DNA of 64,000 bases, taken from Pseudomonas cavernae (GTDB lineage Bacteria > Pseudomonadota > Gammaproteobacteria > Pseudomonadales > Pseudomonadaceae). A model generated the notes under the pieces. That model was given only the letters and a program-made list of their open reading frames with translations. It did not search any database and was not told the origin of the DNA. Location: assembly GCF_003595175.1 (NCBI RefSeq), contig NZ_CP032419.1:1488001-1552000 (forward strand), read 5' to 3'. This document shows positions 34,986 to 43,536 of this stretch, in pieces. A program made the translations under genes and the position numbers. Numbering within the stretch: the stretch's first letter is position 1; each line of letters opens with the position of its first letter.

Positions 34986-37232
34986 ATGGTACAGGTTAGA
35001 GCGCATCAGCCGATCAACACCGACGGCAGCATCAACCTTGAGGCCTGGCTCGATCATGTCATCAGCGTCGATCCGGCGTTGGACCGTGACGCCCTGAAAG
35101 AGGCCTGCGAGTTCGCCCGCGAGGCCGAACAGCAAGCCAATGCCGCGCAGAACCTCTGGGCCGAAGGCACCTCCAGCTTCCAGGCCGGTCTGGAAATCGC
35201 CGAAATCCTCGCCGACCTCAAGCTCGACCAGGAGTCGCTGGTCGCCGCGCTGATCTACCGCGGCGTGCGTGAAGGCAAGATCACCCTGGACATCGTGCAG
35301 AAGCGCTTTGGCAGCGTGGTCGCCAAGCTGGTCGAGGGCGTGCTGCGCATGGCCGCGATCAGCGCCAGTCTCAATCCCCGCGAGTCGCTGGTGCTCGGTT
35401 CCCAGGCGCAGGTGGAGAACCTGCGCAAGATGCTGGTGGCGATGGTCGACGACGTGCGCGTGGCGCTGATCAAGCTGGCCGAGCGCACTTGCGCGATCCG
35501 CGCGGTGAAGAATGCCAGCGACGAGAAGCGCCATCGCGTCGCCCGCGAAGTGTTCGACATCTATGCGCCGCTGGCCCACCGGCTGGGCATCGGTCATATC
35601 AAGTGGGAGCTGGAGGACCTGTCCTTCCGCTACCTCGAGCCCGAACAGTACAAGCAGATCGCCAAGCTCCTGCACGAGCGGCGTCTGGACCGCGAACGCT
35701 TCATCAGCGATGTGATGGCGCAGCTGAAAAGCGAGCTGGCGGCCGCCGGCATCCGGGCCGACATCAGCGGGCGGGCCAAGCATATCTATTCGATCTGGCG
35801 GAAAATGCAGCGCAAAGGCCTGGATTTCAGCCAGATCTACGACGTTCGTGCACTGCGGGTGCTGGTTCCGCAGGTGCGCGACTGCTATACCGCGCTGGGC
35901 ATCGTGCACACCCTGTGGCGGCACATTCCCAAGGAGTTCGACGACTACATCGCCAATCCCAAGGAGAACGGCTACCGCTCGCTGCATACCGCGGTGATCG
36001 GCCCGGAAGGCAAGGTGCTGGAGGTGCAGATCCGCACCCACGACATGCACGAAGAGGCCGAGTTGGGCGTATGCGCGCACTGGCGCTACAAGGGCACCGA
36101 CGTCAAATCCGGCTCCAACCATTACGAAGAGAAAATTTCCTGGCTGCGCCAGGTGCTCGAATGGCATGAGGAACTGGGCGATATCGGCGGTCTGGCCGAG
36201 CAGCTGCGCATCGACATCGAGCACGACCGGGTCTACGTCTTCACCCCCGACGGCCATGCCATCGACTTGCCCAAGGGCGCCACGCCGCTGGACTTTGCCT
36301 ATCGCGTGCACACCGAGATCGGCCACAACTGCCGTGGCGCCAAGATCAACGGCCGTATCGTGCCGCTCAACTACAGCCTGCAGACCGGCGAGCAGGTGGA
36401 GATCATCACCAGCAAGCACGGCACGCCGAGCCGCGACTGGCTAAACACCAACCTCGGCTACGTCACCACCTCGCGGGCGCGGGCGAAGATCGTCCACTGG
36501 TTCAAGCTGCAGGCGCGCGACCAGAACGTCGCCGCCGGCAAGGCCATGCTCGAGCGCGAGCTGGCGCGTCTGGCCCTGCCGCAGGTGGATTACGAGCGCC
36601 TGGCCGAGAAGGCCAACCTGAAGACCGCCGAGGACCTGTTCGCCGCCCTCGGCGCCGGCGATCTGCGCCTGGCCCATCTGGTCAACTATGCCCAGCAGCT
36701 GGTGGAGCCGGAGCGCGGCAGCGAGCAGCTCGAGCTGATCCCGCGCCGGCATGTTCCGCACAAACCGGGCAAGCGCGGTGATATCCAGATCCAGGGCGTC
36801 GGCAACCTGCTGACGCAGATGGCCGGCTGCTGCCAGCCGCTGCCGGGCGATGCGATCGTCGGCTACATCACCGTCGGCCGTGGGGTCAGCATCCACCGTC
36901 AGGATTGCGCCTCGGTGCTGCAACTGGCCGGCCGCGAACCGGAACGTATCATCCAGGTCAGCTGGGGGCCGGTGCCGGTGCAGACCTACCCGGTGGACAT
37001 CATCATTCGTGCCTATGACCGGCCGGGCCTGCTGCGCGATGTGTCGCAGGTGTTGCTCAACGAGAAGATCAACGTGCTGGCAGTCAACACTCGCTCGAAC
37101 AAGGAAGACAACACCGCGGTGATGTCGCTGACCATCGAGATTCCGGGTCTGGATGCGCTTGGCCGCCTGCTCGCGCGCATCGCTCAGTTGCCGAACATCA
37201 TCGAGGCGCGGCGCAATCGTAGTGTTGGCTGA
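34986..37232 (+). CDS. relA: GTP pyrophosphokinase RelA ((p)ppGpp synthetase I)
   Basis: 748 residues. The N-terminal pseudo-hydrolase domain lacks the HD/ED residues of SpoT-type enzymes, as in RelA. The synthetase domain starts near residue 240, with YDVRALRVLVPQVRDCYTAL at about 285 and NGYRSLHTAVIGPEGKVLEV after it. The TGS domain is at about 412-475 (VYVFTPDGHAIDLPKGATPL). Then come a Cys-containing zinc-finger region (QMAGCCQPLPGDAIVGYITV) and a C-terminal ACT domain (IIRAYDRPGLLRDVSQVL). It makes (p)ppGpp on stalled ribosomes. mazG lies 19 nt downstream. Confidence 0.96.
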   Translation: MVQVRAHQPINTDGSINLEAWLDHVISVDPALDRDALKEACEFAREAEQQANAAQNLWAEGTSSFQAGLEIAEILADLKLDQESLVAALIYRGVREGKITLDIVQKRFGSVVAKLVEGVLRMAAISASLNPRESLVLGSQAQVENLRKMLVAMVDDVRVALIKLAERTCAIRAVKNASDEKRHRVAREVFDIYAPLAHRLGIGHIKWELEDLSFRYLEPEQYKQIAKLLHERRLDRERFISDVMAQLKSELAAAGIRADISGRAKHIYSIWRKMQRKGLDFSQIYDVRALRVLVPQVRDCYTALGIVHTLWRHIPKEFDDYIANPKENGYRSLHTAVIGPEGKVLEVQIRTHDMHEEAELGVCAHWRYKGTDVKSGSNHYEEKISWLRQVLEWHEELGDIGGLAEQLRIDIEHDRVYVFTPDGHAIDLPKGATPLDFAYRVHTEIGHNCRGAKINGRIVPLNYSLQTGEQVEIITSKHGTPSRDWLNTNLGYVTTSRARAKIVHWFKLQARDQNVAAGKAMLERELARLALPQVDYERLAEKANLKTAEDLFAALGAGDLRLAHLVNYAQQLVEPERGSEQLELIPRRHVPHKPGKRGDIQIQGVGNLLTQMAGCCQPLPGDAIVGYITVGRGVSIHRQDCASVLQLAGREPERIIQVSWGPVPVQTYPVDIIIRAYDRPGLLRDVSQVLLNEKINVLAVNTRSNKEDNTAVMSLTIEIPGLDALGRLLARIAQLPNIIEARRNRSVG

Positions 37233-37251
37233 TCAATCGGGAGCCAGACAG

Positions 37252-38082
37252 ATGTACAGTCTCGACGACCTGCTTTACCTGATGGCTCGCCTGCGTGATC
37301 CGCAGTACGGCTGCCCGTGGGACCTCAAGCAAAGCTACGCGACCATAGTGCCGCATACCCTCGAGGAAGCCTATGAGGTCGCCGATGCCATCGAGCGCGG
37401 CGACTTCGCGCACTTGCCCGGCGAACTCGGCGACCTGCTGTTCCAGGTGGTGTATTACAGCCAGCTGGCCCGCGAGGAGGGGCGCTTCGACTTCGCCGCG
37501 GTGGTCGACGGCATCACCCGCAAGCTGATCCGCCGCCACCCGCATGTGTTCGTCGACGGCGACCTGTATGGCAAACCGGATGCCGCACGGCTGGAAGAGG
37601 CAGCGGTCAAGCAGCGCTGGGAAGAGCTGAAGGCCGAAGAGCGGGCGGCCAAGGCCATGGAGCCGGAGCAACTGTCGCTGCTCGACGACGTGCCGACGGC
37701 CTTGCCGGCATTGTCGCGGGCGGTGAAGCTGCAGAAGCGGGCCGCCCAGGTCGGCTTCGACTGGCCGGAGGCGCTGCCGGTGCTGGACAAGGTCCGCGAG
37801 GAACTGGACGAAGTGCTGGAGGCCATGAGCGAAAACGACCCGCAGGCGATTGCCGAGGAAGTCGGCGACCTGCTGTTCGTGGTCACCAACCTCGCCCGCC
37901 ACCTCAAGGTCGACCCGGAAGCCGCCCTGCGCGCGGCCAACGGCAAGTTCGAGCGGCGCTTTCGTTTCATCGAACAGGCCTTGCGCACTGCCGGCCAGCC
38001 CATCGAAGATTGCACCCTGGAACAACTGGATGCCCTCTGGGGCGAAGCCAAGAAGCAGGAAAAGCAGGTTTTTGGCTGCTGA
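37252..38082 (+). CDS. mazG: Nucleoside triphosphate pyrophosphohydrolase MazG
   Basis: 276 residues with two MazG domains in tandem. The first has CPWDLKQSYATIVPHTLEEA and the metal-binding pattern EEAYEVADAI...GELGDLLFQVVYYS; the second has VREELDEVLEAMSENDP and EEVGDLLFVVTNLARHL. It hydrolyses NTPs to NMPs and affects ppGpp levels after starvation. The start at 37252 (MYSLDDLLYLMARLRDPQYG) follows GGGAG. The relA-mazG order is conserved in gamma-proteobacteria. Confidence 0.95.
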   Translation: MYSLDDLLYLMARLRDPQYGCPWDLKQSYATIVPHTLEEAYEVADAIERGDFAHLPGELGDLLFQVVYYSQLAREEGRFDFAAVVDGITRKLIRRHPHVFVDGDLYGKPDAARLEEAAVKQRWEELKAEERAAKAMEPEQLSLLDDVPTALPALSRAVKLQKRAAQVGFDWPEALPVLDKVREELDEVLEAMSENDPQAIAEEVGDLLFVVTNLARHLKVDPEAALRAANGKFERRFRFIEQALRTAGQPIEDCTLEQLDALWGEAKKQEKQVFGC

Positions 38083-38183
38083 GAGGGCGCCCGCAGGCGG
38101 CTCTTTCCAGCTGAAGTAGGAACGGCAACAACACCGGCAAGGCGTGAAGTTGCGCTCACTGAATCCTTTGAGAAGCGTTGTTT

Positions 38184-38723
38184 ATGAGTATTTCCCTTCG
38201 CGACCAACTGCTGAAAGCCGGGCTGGTCAATGAAAAGCAGGCCAAACAGGCCAGCAAACAGCAACAAAAACAGCAGCGCCTGGAGAAGAAAGGCCAGGTC
38301 GAGATCGATGACGCGCAGAAGCGCGCGGCGTTGCAGGCCATGGCCGAAAAGGCGGCGCGTGATCAGGAGCTGAACCGCCAGCAGCAGGAAAAGGTGCAGA
38401 AGAAGGCCGAAGCGGCGCAGATCAAGCAACTGATCGAACACAGCCGCCTGCCCAAGCTGACCGGCGAGGATTACTACAACTTCGTCGACGACAAGAAGAT
38501 CAAGCGCCTGCCGGTCAACAGCCTAATGCGCAACAAGCTGAGCAGCGGTTCGCTGGCCATCGTCCGTCATGCCGGCGGCTATGAAGTGATCCCGCGCGAG
38601 GCGGCGTTGAGGATTCAGGAGCGCGACGCCATGCGCATCGTCCTGCTCAATGCCCCGACCGAGGCACCGGATGCCGACGACCCCTATGCCGCCTACCAGG
38701 TGCCGGACGATCTGATGTGGTAA
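38184..38723 (+). CDS. DUF2058 protein (YaiL-like, nucleoprotein/polynucleotide-associated)
   Basis: 179 residues, highly charged. The Lys/Gln-rich coiled N-terminal half (VNEKQAKQASKQQQKQQRLE) is followed by a conserved globular C-terminal half with LTGEDYYNFVDDKKIKRLPV and MRNKLSSGSLAIVRHAGGYE. DUF2058 proteins are annotated as polynucleotide-associated; the function is unclear. The ATG at 38184 is preferred over the TTG at 38178. A decayed second copy of the C-terminal half lies at 40591-40866, on the far side of the wzz-like gene. Confidence 0.85.
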   Translation: MSISLRDQLLKAGLVNEKQAKQASKQQQKQQRLEKKGQVEIDDAQKRAALQAMAEKAARDQELNRQQQEKVQKKAEAAQIKQLIEHSRLPKLTGEDYYNFVDDKKIKRLPVNSLMRNKLSSGSLAIVRHAGGYEVIPREAALRIQERDAMRIVLLNAPTEAPDADDPYAAYQVPDDLMW

Positions 38724-38738
38724 CTCTTCAGCATCGTT

Positions 38739-38767
38739 AAAAAAACCGGGGGCTGCCCGGTTTTTTT
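38739..38767 (+). terminator. Rho-independent terminator after DUF2058
   Basis: AAAAAAACCGGG (38739-38750) and CCCGGTTTTTTT (38756-38767) pair with a 5-nt loop; the symmetrical A and T tracts allow action in both directions. Confidence 0.9.
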
Positions 38768-38999
38768 ATGTCCATGAAAACCCTTTTTCTGGTTTGGGCA
38801 TCCAGAGGCGGGGTGCTCTAAAGCTTGTTTCTGTGACGACGGCCAGTTTTTTGTGTGCCGGTTCGCATATCGATAAATCCTGTACTAGTGTACCGAATTG
38901 CAATCATAGCGACCCAGGAGACTCCTACTTACCCAATAAGTTCCCTCTGTGCGACAAGCAGGCATATAAAATTTCTTTCAGTGAAAGGACATAATAAAA

Positions 39000-40316
39000 A
39001 TGAATGCCACGGCCCAGCTGCCCCATCAGTACAGGAATGACGAGATTGATTTGCGGGCCTTGCTAAAGTCCTTATGGGCTCAGAAGTCCCTGATCCTCGC
39101 AGTGGCTCTCACCGTCGCCGCCATTGGCGCTTGCTACGTCTTCCTCGCCACCCCTCAATACCAGGTCCAGAGCTTAGTGCGGCCGGCTGCACTCAAGGAC
39201 CTGGATGAGCTCAATGCAACAGGCTTGTACCAGCTGACGCCGGCGAATGCTTTGAAGCGGGTGGGAGCCGCTGCAGAATCTTTTGGCGTACGTTTGCAGT
39301 TCTTCCGCGACAATCCCGACTTGCTTGCCCCATTGCTACAGGCCGATCAATCGCCGGAGCAGACCTTCGAACGCTTCAATCGTGAGGCTTTCTCCGTTCT
39401 GCAGCCTGACCCCAAAAAGACTTCAGGCTTCTCTTCCTATGTCGGCCTCAGTCTGACCTATCCAGCGGGAGTCGATGGGGTGGGTATTGTGAATGGCCTG
39501 ATCAACTCCGTCATCGAGAGTGAGCGAAATAGGATTCGGGAAGACTTCAAGGCCGTGGTCGCCAATCGCCTGGCTCTGGTGCAGAGCCAAATGGCTGCCC
39601 AGCGGGCCAGCTATGAGGCGGGCAAGGAGGCTAGGATTGCCGCCTTGCTCGAGACCGATCGGCTGAAGAAGAATCTGCTTCAGGATGAGTTGAATGCGCT
39701 GCGCCAGCAGTTGCAGACCCGCCGGCAGAACCGCATCAAGCAGCTTGACGAAGCGATTTTAATCGCCGGACAGCTAGGGATCGCTAAGCCAACCACACCC
39801 GCTGCTCTCGGTGAGAGTGGCAGAGAGGTGCAGGGCAGTGTGATCCGGACTGAAGTGAATAATCAGCAGATTCCTCTGTATTTCATGGGGGTCGAGGCCC
39901 TGCAGGCCGAACGGGCAGCATTGGTGGCGCGTCGCTCGGATGATTTCACGGAGCCGCGTATCTCTGAGATCCAAAAGGAGTTGAGCTTGTTGGCTCATGG
40001 CCGCGAAGTAGAGAGCTTGCGGCAGCGTGAGAATGAGGATCTCTTTCTGAAAAACCTTGGTCAATTGCGAGAGGAAAAGGCTCGTCTAGAAGGACTGCAT
40101 GTCGATTTCTCGCGCATTCAGCTGGTGGATATCGATCAGGTCGCGGTCGCCCCTCAGGCCCCGATCAAGCCGAGGAAGATTCTGATCCTGGGATTGGGTT
40201 TGATGCTGGGGCTGATGCTAGGGGTTTTCGCTGCGATGCTTCGGGTGATGTTTGAACGCCCGGCGGAGGCCCACGCCACGACATCCCGGCATCTCTTCGA
40301 GGCTGCATATTCTTAG
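39000..40316 (+). CDS. Wzz-type O-antigen chain-length regulator (Wzz2/FepE-like)
   Basis: 438 residues. Two membrane helices flank a large periplasmic part: SLILAVALTVAAIGACYVFL (residues about 30-49) and ILILGLGLMLGLMLGVFAAM (about 397-416), the second preceded by the Pro-rich VAVAPQAPIKPRKI typical of polysaccharide co-polymerases. Coiled-coil segments fill residues about 200-260 and 320-370. In P. aeruginosa the gene at this place is wzz2, which sets very long O-antigen chains. AAAGGA precedes the ATG. Its base composition is less GC-rich than its neighbours, and it is flanked by a DUF2058 gene and a DUF2058 remnant. Confidence 0.85.
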   Translation: MNATAQLPHQYRNDEIDLRALLKSLWAQKSLILAVALTVAAIGACYVFLATPQYQVQSLVRPAALKDLDELNATGLYQLTPANALKRVGAAAESFGVRLQFFRDNPDLLAPLLQADQSPEQTFERFNREAFSVLQPDPKKTSGFSSYVGLSLTYPAGVDGVGIVNGLINSVIESERNRIREDFKAVVANRLALVQSQMAAQRASYEAGKEARIAALLETDRLKKNLLQDELNALRQQLQTRRQNRIKQLDEAILIAGQLGIAKPTTPAALGESGREVQGSVIRTEVNNQQIPLYFMGVEALQAERAALVARRSDDFTEPRISEIQKELSLLAHGREVESLRQRENEDLFLKNLGQLREEKARLEGLHVDFSRIQLVDIDQVAVAPQAPIKPRKILILGLGLMLGLMLGVFAAMLRVMFERPAEAHATTSRHLFEAAYS

Positions 40317-40590
40317 TAGGTGCGCATAGGGCGTAAAAGCCGGATAAGTCGGGTTTCTGTGTGTAACGACTATTGAGTGCTGCCAGTCCAGGGCATGGAT
40401 GGATAGCTTGCGAGGGAATCTCTAGTTGCGGGTTGTGGGAGGCGGATCGCGATCTGCAGGAGCAGCCCCTTCTTGCTTGCTGTGGTTTGGTGGTCAGTGC
40501 TTCAGCCTTGAACGGTTCGGCACGAAGCGCTCAAGTGCCTGACAGAATTAGTAAATATCCTGGTAGGCGATGGCTTTTGTCCCGTTGCCG

Positions 40591-40866
40591 ATGGCGCAGA
40601 TCGAGCAGCTGATCGAGCACGGTCACCTACCCAGGCTGGTCGGCGAGGATTACTACAGCTCCGTCGACGAGAAGATCAAGCGCCTGCCGGTCAACAACCT
40701 GATGCGCAACAAGTTGAGCAGCGGTTCGCTGGCCATCGTCCATCCGGCGGCTAGGAAGTGATTCCCGGCGTTGAAAATTCAGGAACGCACTGCCACGCGC
40801 ATCGTCCTGTTCGACACCCCCGACCGAAGCGCCAGATGTGGACGCCTCCCATATTTGATGTGGTAA
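40591..40866 (+). pseudogene. Decayed second copy of the DUF2058 C-terminal half
   Basis: The frame from 40591 reads AQIEQLIEHGHLPRLVGEDY, then IKRLPVNNLMRNKLSSGSLA, closely matching residues about 77-130 of the intact DUF2058 protein encoded at 38184. It then hits a stop (TGA at 40759-40761). Out-of-frame matching DNA continues to GATGTGGTAA (40857-40866), the same ending as the intact gene. The N-terminal half is absent. It is followed by a terminator. Confidence 0.85.
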
Positions 40867-40892
40867 CCCGGGGCAGATAAAACCGCGTCAAT

Positions 40893-40923
40893 AAAAAAGC
40901 CGGGCAGTTGGCCCGGCTTTTTT
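40893..40923. terminator. Bidirectional terminator
   Basis: AAAAAAGCCGGGC and GCCCGGCTTTTTT pair around a short AGTTG loop. It serves the DUF2058 remnant side and the convergent DUF3108 gene (stop at 40936). Confidence 0.9.
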
Positions 40924-40935
40924 GTGGCGGCTGGA

Positions 40936-41652
40936 TTACTGGCTGCGGCCCTTGACCGGCTTACCGTCCACCGTGCCGTCCTGCAGCATGATCTGATATT
41001 CCTTGCCGTCCTTCTCGACCTGCTGCAGGCGCACCAGCAGGTAGTCCCAGTCCTTGGCGAACCAGAGCACGGTCTTGCGGTTGCTCTGGGTCGGGTCGCG
41101 GACCCGCTCGACCTTAATCGCGTCGATCAGGCCGGCCTTGGTTTCCACCACTTCCTCACCGAGTACGCGGAAGTCGTAGGTTTCGACCTCGTCGCCATCG
41201 ACCACCTGGTAGCTCATGCTTTGCTTGCCGGCGGCCACATCGTGCTGTAGCACCACTTGATAGGTCGACTTGTCTTGCAGGCCGCGGTTGAGCGGCAGGC
41301 GCACCTGGTTGCCGCGATCGCTGCCGAGGATCTGCTTTTCGTTCCAGTCGAAGTCCAGCTCGACCTGCTTGGCTTTACCCAGGCCGCCCCGGTTGAAGCG
41401 GTAGGTCAGCGGCAGGAAGGTGTCTTTCTCGACCCGGAAGGTGCTCTGTTCGGACAGGCTGGCGACCAGCATGGAGGCCTCGAAGTCGAGCAGCCAGCGG
41501 CCATCGGCCTCGGCCTTCAGGCTGCGCACGGCGCTGCCGCCGACCGGCACTTGTTTCCAGTCCGCGGTGTAGCTGGCGGAGAAGGGTTTGAGTTCCAGGG
41601 CCTGAACCGGCAGGGCGAGTGCGGCAAGGGCGAGCAACAGGGCGCGCAGCAT
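40936..41652 (-). CDS. DUF3108 exported protein
   Basis: 238 residues. The signal peptide MLRALLLALAALALPVQALE has a likely cleavage after VQA. The mature part is a beta-rich domain: FSASYTADWKQVPVGGSAVR at its start, then FRVEKDTFLPLTYRFNRGGL and KTVLWFAKDWDYLLVRLQQV near the end, as in DUF3108 proteins. Periplasmic, function unknown. It begins 8 nt after purN and is probably the last gene of a purM-purN-DUF3108 unit. Confidence 0.85.
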   Translation of the reverse strand: MLRALLLALAALALPVQALELKPFSASYTADWKQVPVGGSAVRSLKAEADGRWLLDFEASMLVASLSEQSTFRVEKDTFLPLTYRFNRGGLGKAKQVELDFDWNEKQILGSDRGNQVRLPLNRGLQDKSTYQVVLQHDVAAGKQSMSYQVVDGDEVETYDFRVLGEEVVETKAGLIDAIKVERVRDPTQSNRKTVLWFAKDWDYLLVRLQQVEKDGKEYQIMLQDGTVDGKPVKGRSQ

Positions 41653-41660
41653 AGAATCTC

Positions 41661-42311
41661 CTAGGTCCGTATCAGGTGGCCGGTGGCCGGTAGGGATTGG
41701 CCATCCAGCATTGCGCCGTGGTCGCCGAGGCGCAAGCGGCCACTGGCGAACCAGCCGACGGCCAGCGGGTAGATGCGATGTTCTTGCACATGTACGCGCT
41801 GGGCCAGGCTTTCCGGCGTGTCATCCGACTGTACCGGGATTATTGCCTGTACGACCAGAGGGCCGCCATCGAGTTCCTCGGTGACGAAGTGCACGCTGCA
41901 GCCATGCTCGGCATCGGCGGCTTCCAGCGCCCGCTGGTGAGTGTGTAACCCTTTGTGTTTGGGCAGCAGCGACGGGTGGATGTTCAGCAGGCGGCCCTGG
42001 TAATGGCGGACGAATGCCGGGCTGAGGATGCGCATGAAGCCGGCCAGCACCACCAGTTGCGGGTCATGGCTGTCGATCAGTTCGATCAGCGCGGCGTCGA
42101 AGGCTTCGCGGCCGTCGAACGCCTTGTGATCCAGGACCTCGGCGGCGATGCCCGCCGCCTTGGCCCGCTCAAGGCCATAGGCGTCGGCGCGGTTGGAAAT
42201 CACCGCGCAGATCCGCGCCGGCTGGTCAGCGTCGCGAAAGCTGTCGATCAGCGCCTGCAGGTTGCTGCCGGAGCCGGAGATCAGCACCACAACATTGCAC
42301 TGTGCAGCCAT
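41661..42311 (-). CDS. purN: Phosphoribosylglycinamide formyltransferase (GAR transformylase)
   Basis: 216 residues. It transfers a formyl group from 10-formyl-THF to GAR in purine synthesis. Signatures: VVLISGSGSNLQALIDSF (phosphoribosyl-binding), LLNIHPSLLPKHKGLHTH (catalytic Asn and His), and VHFVTEELDGGPLVVQAIIP with the catalytic Asp. The start ATG (42311) overlaps the purM stop (TGATG), giving translational coupling. Confidence 0.95.
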   Translation of the reverse strand: MAAQCNVVVLISGSGSNLQALIDSFRDADQPARICAVISNRADAYGLERAKAAGIAAEVLDHKAFDGREAFDAALIELIDSHDPQLVVLAGFMRILSPAFVRHYQGRLLNIHPSLLPKHKGLHTHQRALEAADAEHGCSVHFVTEELDGGPLVVQAIIPVQSDDTPESLAQRVHVQEHRIYPLAVGWFASGRLRLGDHGAMLDGQSLPATGHLIRT

Positions 42312-43369
42312 CAGTGCGCCTTGAGGTTGTTCAGTACGACCTGCGCAGCGCCTTCGGCGGCGCTGCCGATCTGGCCAATCACCCAGGGCTGCTCGCCGCT
42401 GGCACGCAGGTTGGCCAGGGTCGCTTCGACCTTATCCTGGGCGACGCAGATGACCATGCCGACGCCGCAGTTGAGTACGCGATGCATCTCGTGCTCGTCG
42501 ACGTTGCCTTGCTCTTGCAGCCAGTCGAATACCGCCGGGCGTTGCCAGCTGGCGACGTCGATCACCGCCTGGGCGCCTTCCGGCAGCACGCGCGGGATGT
42601 TGTCGAGCAGACCGCCGCCGGTGATGTGGGCCATGGCCTTGACCGCACCGGTGTCCTTGATCAGCTTGAGCAGCGGTTTGACGTAGATGCGCGTCGGCGC
42701 CATCAGCAGTTCGGTCAGCGGCTGGCCGTCGAGCTGGATGGTCGCGATGTCGGCGCCCGCCACTTCGATGATCTTGCGGATCAGCGAGTAGCCATTGGAG
42801 TGCGGGCCGGAGGAGGGCAGGGCGATCAGCGCGTCGCCGGTCTGCACCTTGGAGCCGTCGATGATTTCGGCCTTTTCCACCACTCCGACGCAGAAGCCGG
42901 CCAGGTCGTAGTCTTCGCCTTCGTACATGCCCGGCATCTCGGCGGTCTCACCGCCGACCAGCGAGCAGCCGGCCAGTTCGCAGCCGGCGCCGATGCCGGT
43001 GACCACGGTGGCGGCGACGTCGACGTTGAGCTTGCCGGTGGCGTAGTAATCGAGGAAGAACAGCGGCTCGGCGCCGCAGACCACCAGGTCGTTGACGCAC
43101 ATGGCGACCAGGTCCTGGCCGATGCTGTCGTGCTTGTTGAGGTTCAGGGCCAGACGCAGCTTGGTGCCGACGCCGTCGGTGCCGGAGACCAATACCGGCT
43201 GCTTGTAACCGGCCGGGATCTCGCACAGCGCGCCGAAACCGCCCAGGCCGCCCATGACTTCCGGACGCGCGGTGCGCTTGGCCACGCCCTTGATGCGTTC
43301 GACCAGGGCTTCGCCCGCATCGATGTCTACACCGGCGTCCTTGTAGCTGATGGAGGGTTGCTTGCTCAT
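42311..43369 (-). CDS. purM: Phosphoribosylformylglycinamidine cyclo-ligase (AIR synthetase)
   Basis: 352 residues. ATP-dependent ring closure of FGAM to AIR, the fifth purine step. Typical segments: [20 protein letters not shown] at the start, [20 protein letters not shown] (ATP site), [20 protein letters not shown], and [20 protein letters not shown]. It is first in the purM-purN-DUF3108 unit; about 167 bp upstream hold its promoter, then a chemoreceptor gene. Confidence 0.96.
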   Translation of the reverse strand: MSKQPSISYKDAGVDIDAGEALVERIKGVAKRTARPEVMGGLGGFGALCEIPAGYKQPVLVSGTDGVGTKLRLALNLNKHDSIGQDLVAMCVNDLVVCGAEPLFFLDYYATGKLNVDVAATVVTGIGAGCELAGCSLVGGETAEMPGMYEGEDYDLAGFCVGVVEKAEIIDGSKVQTGDALIALPSSGPHSNGYSLIRKIIEVAGADIATIQLDGQPLTELLMAPTRIYVKPLLKLIKDTGAVKAMAHITGGGLLDNIPRVLPEGAQAVIDVASWQRPAVFDWLQEQGNVDEHEMHRVLNCGVGMVICVAQDKVEATLANLRASGEQPWVIGQIGSAAEGAAQVVLNNLKAH

Positions 43370-43536
43370 AGATCCAGGCCTTTGAGGGAGTTCAGAGGGG
43401 CGACCGCTGCCGGTCTGCGAAGGCGCGCGATTTTAGCAGGCTTGCCGGCCAGCGGCCATCGACGGCCATAGTTCGGGCGCGCGCGGGCATGGCGCGCGCC
43501 TGTCGATCCGACGAACTACCGTGGCGCTCGGGCCAA

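Noticed and set aside
34944..36419. 491-codon minus-strand ORF
   Set aside because: Antisense to relA, with no recognisable domain.
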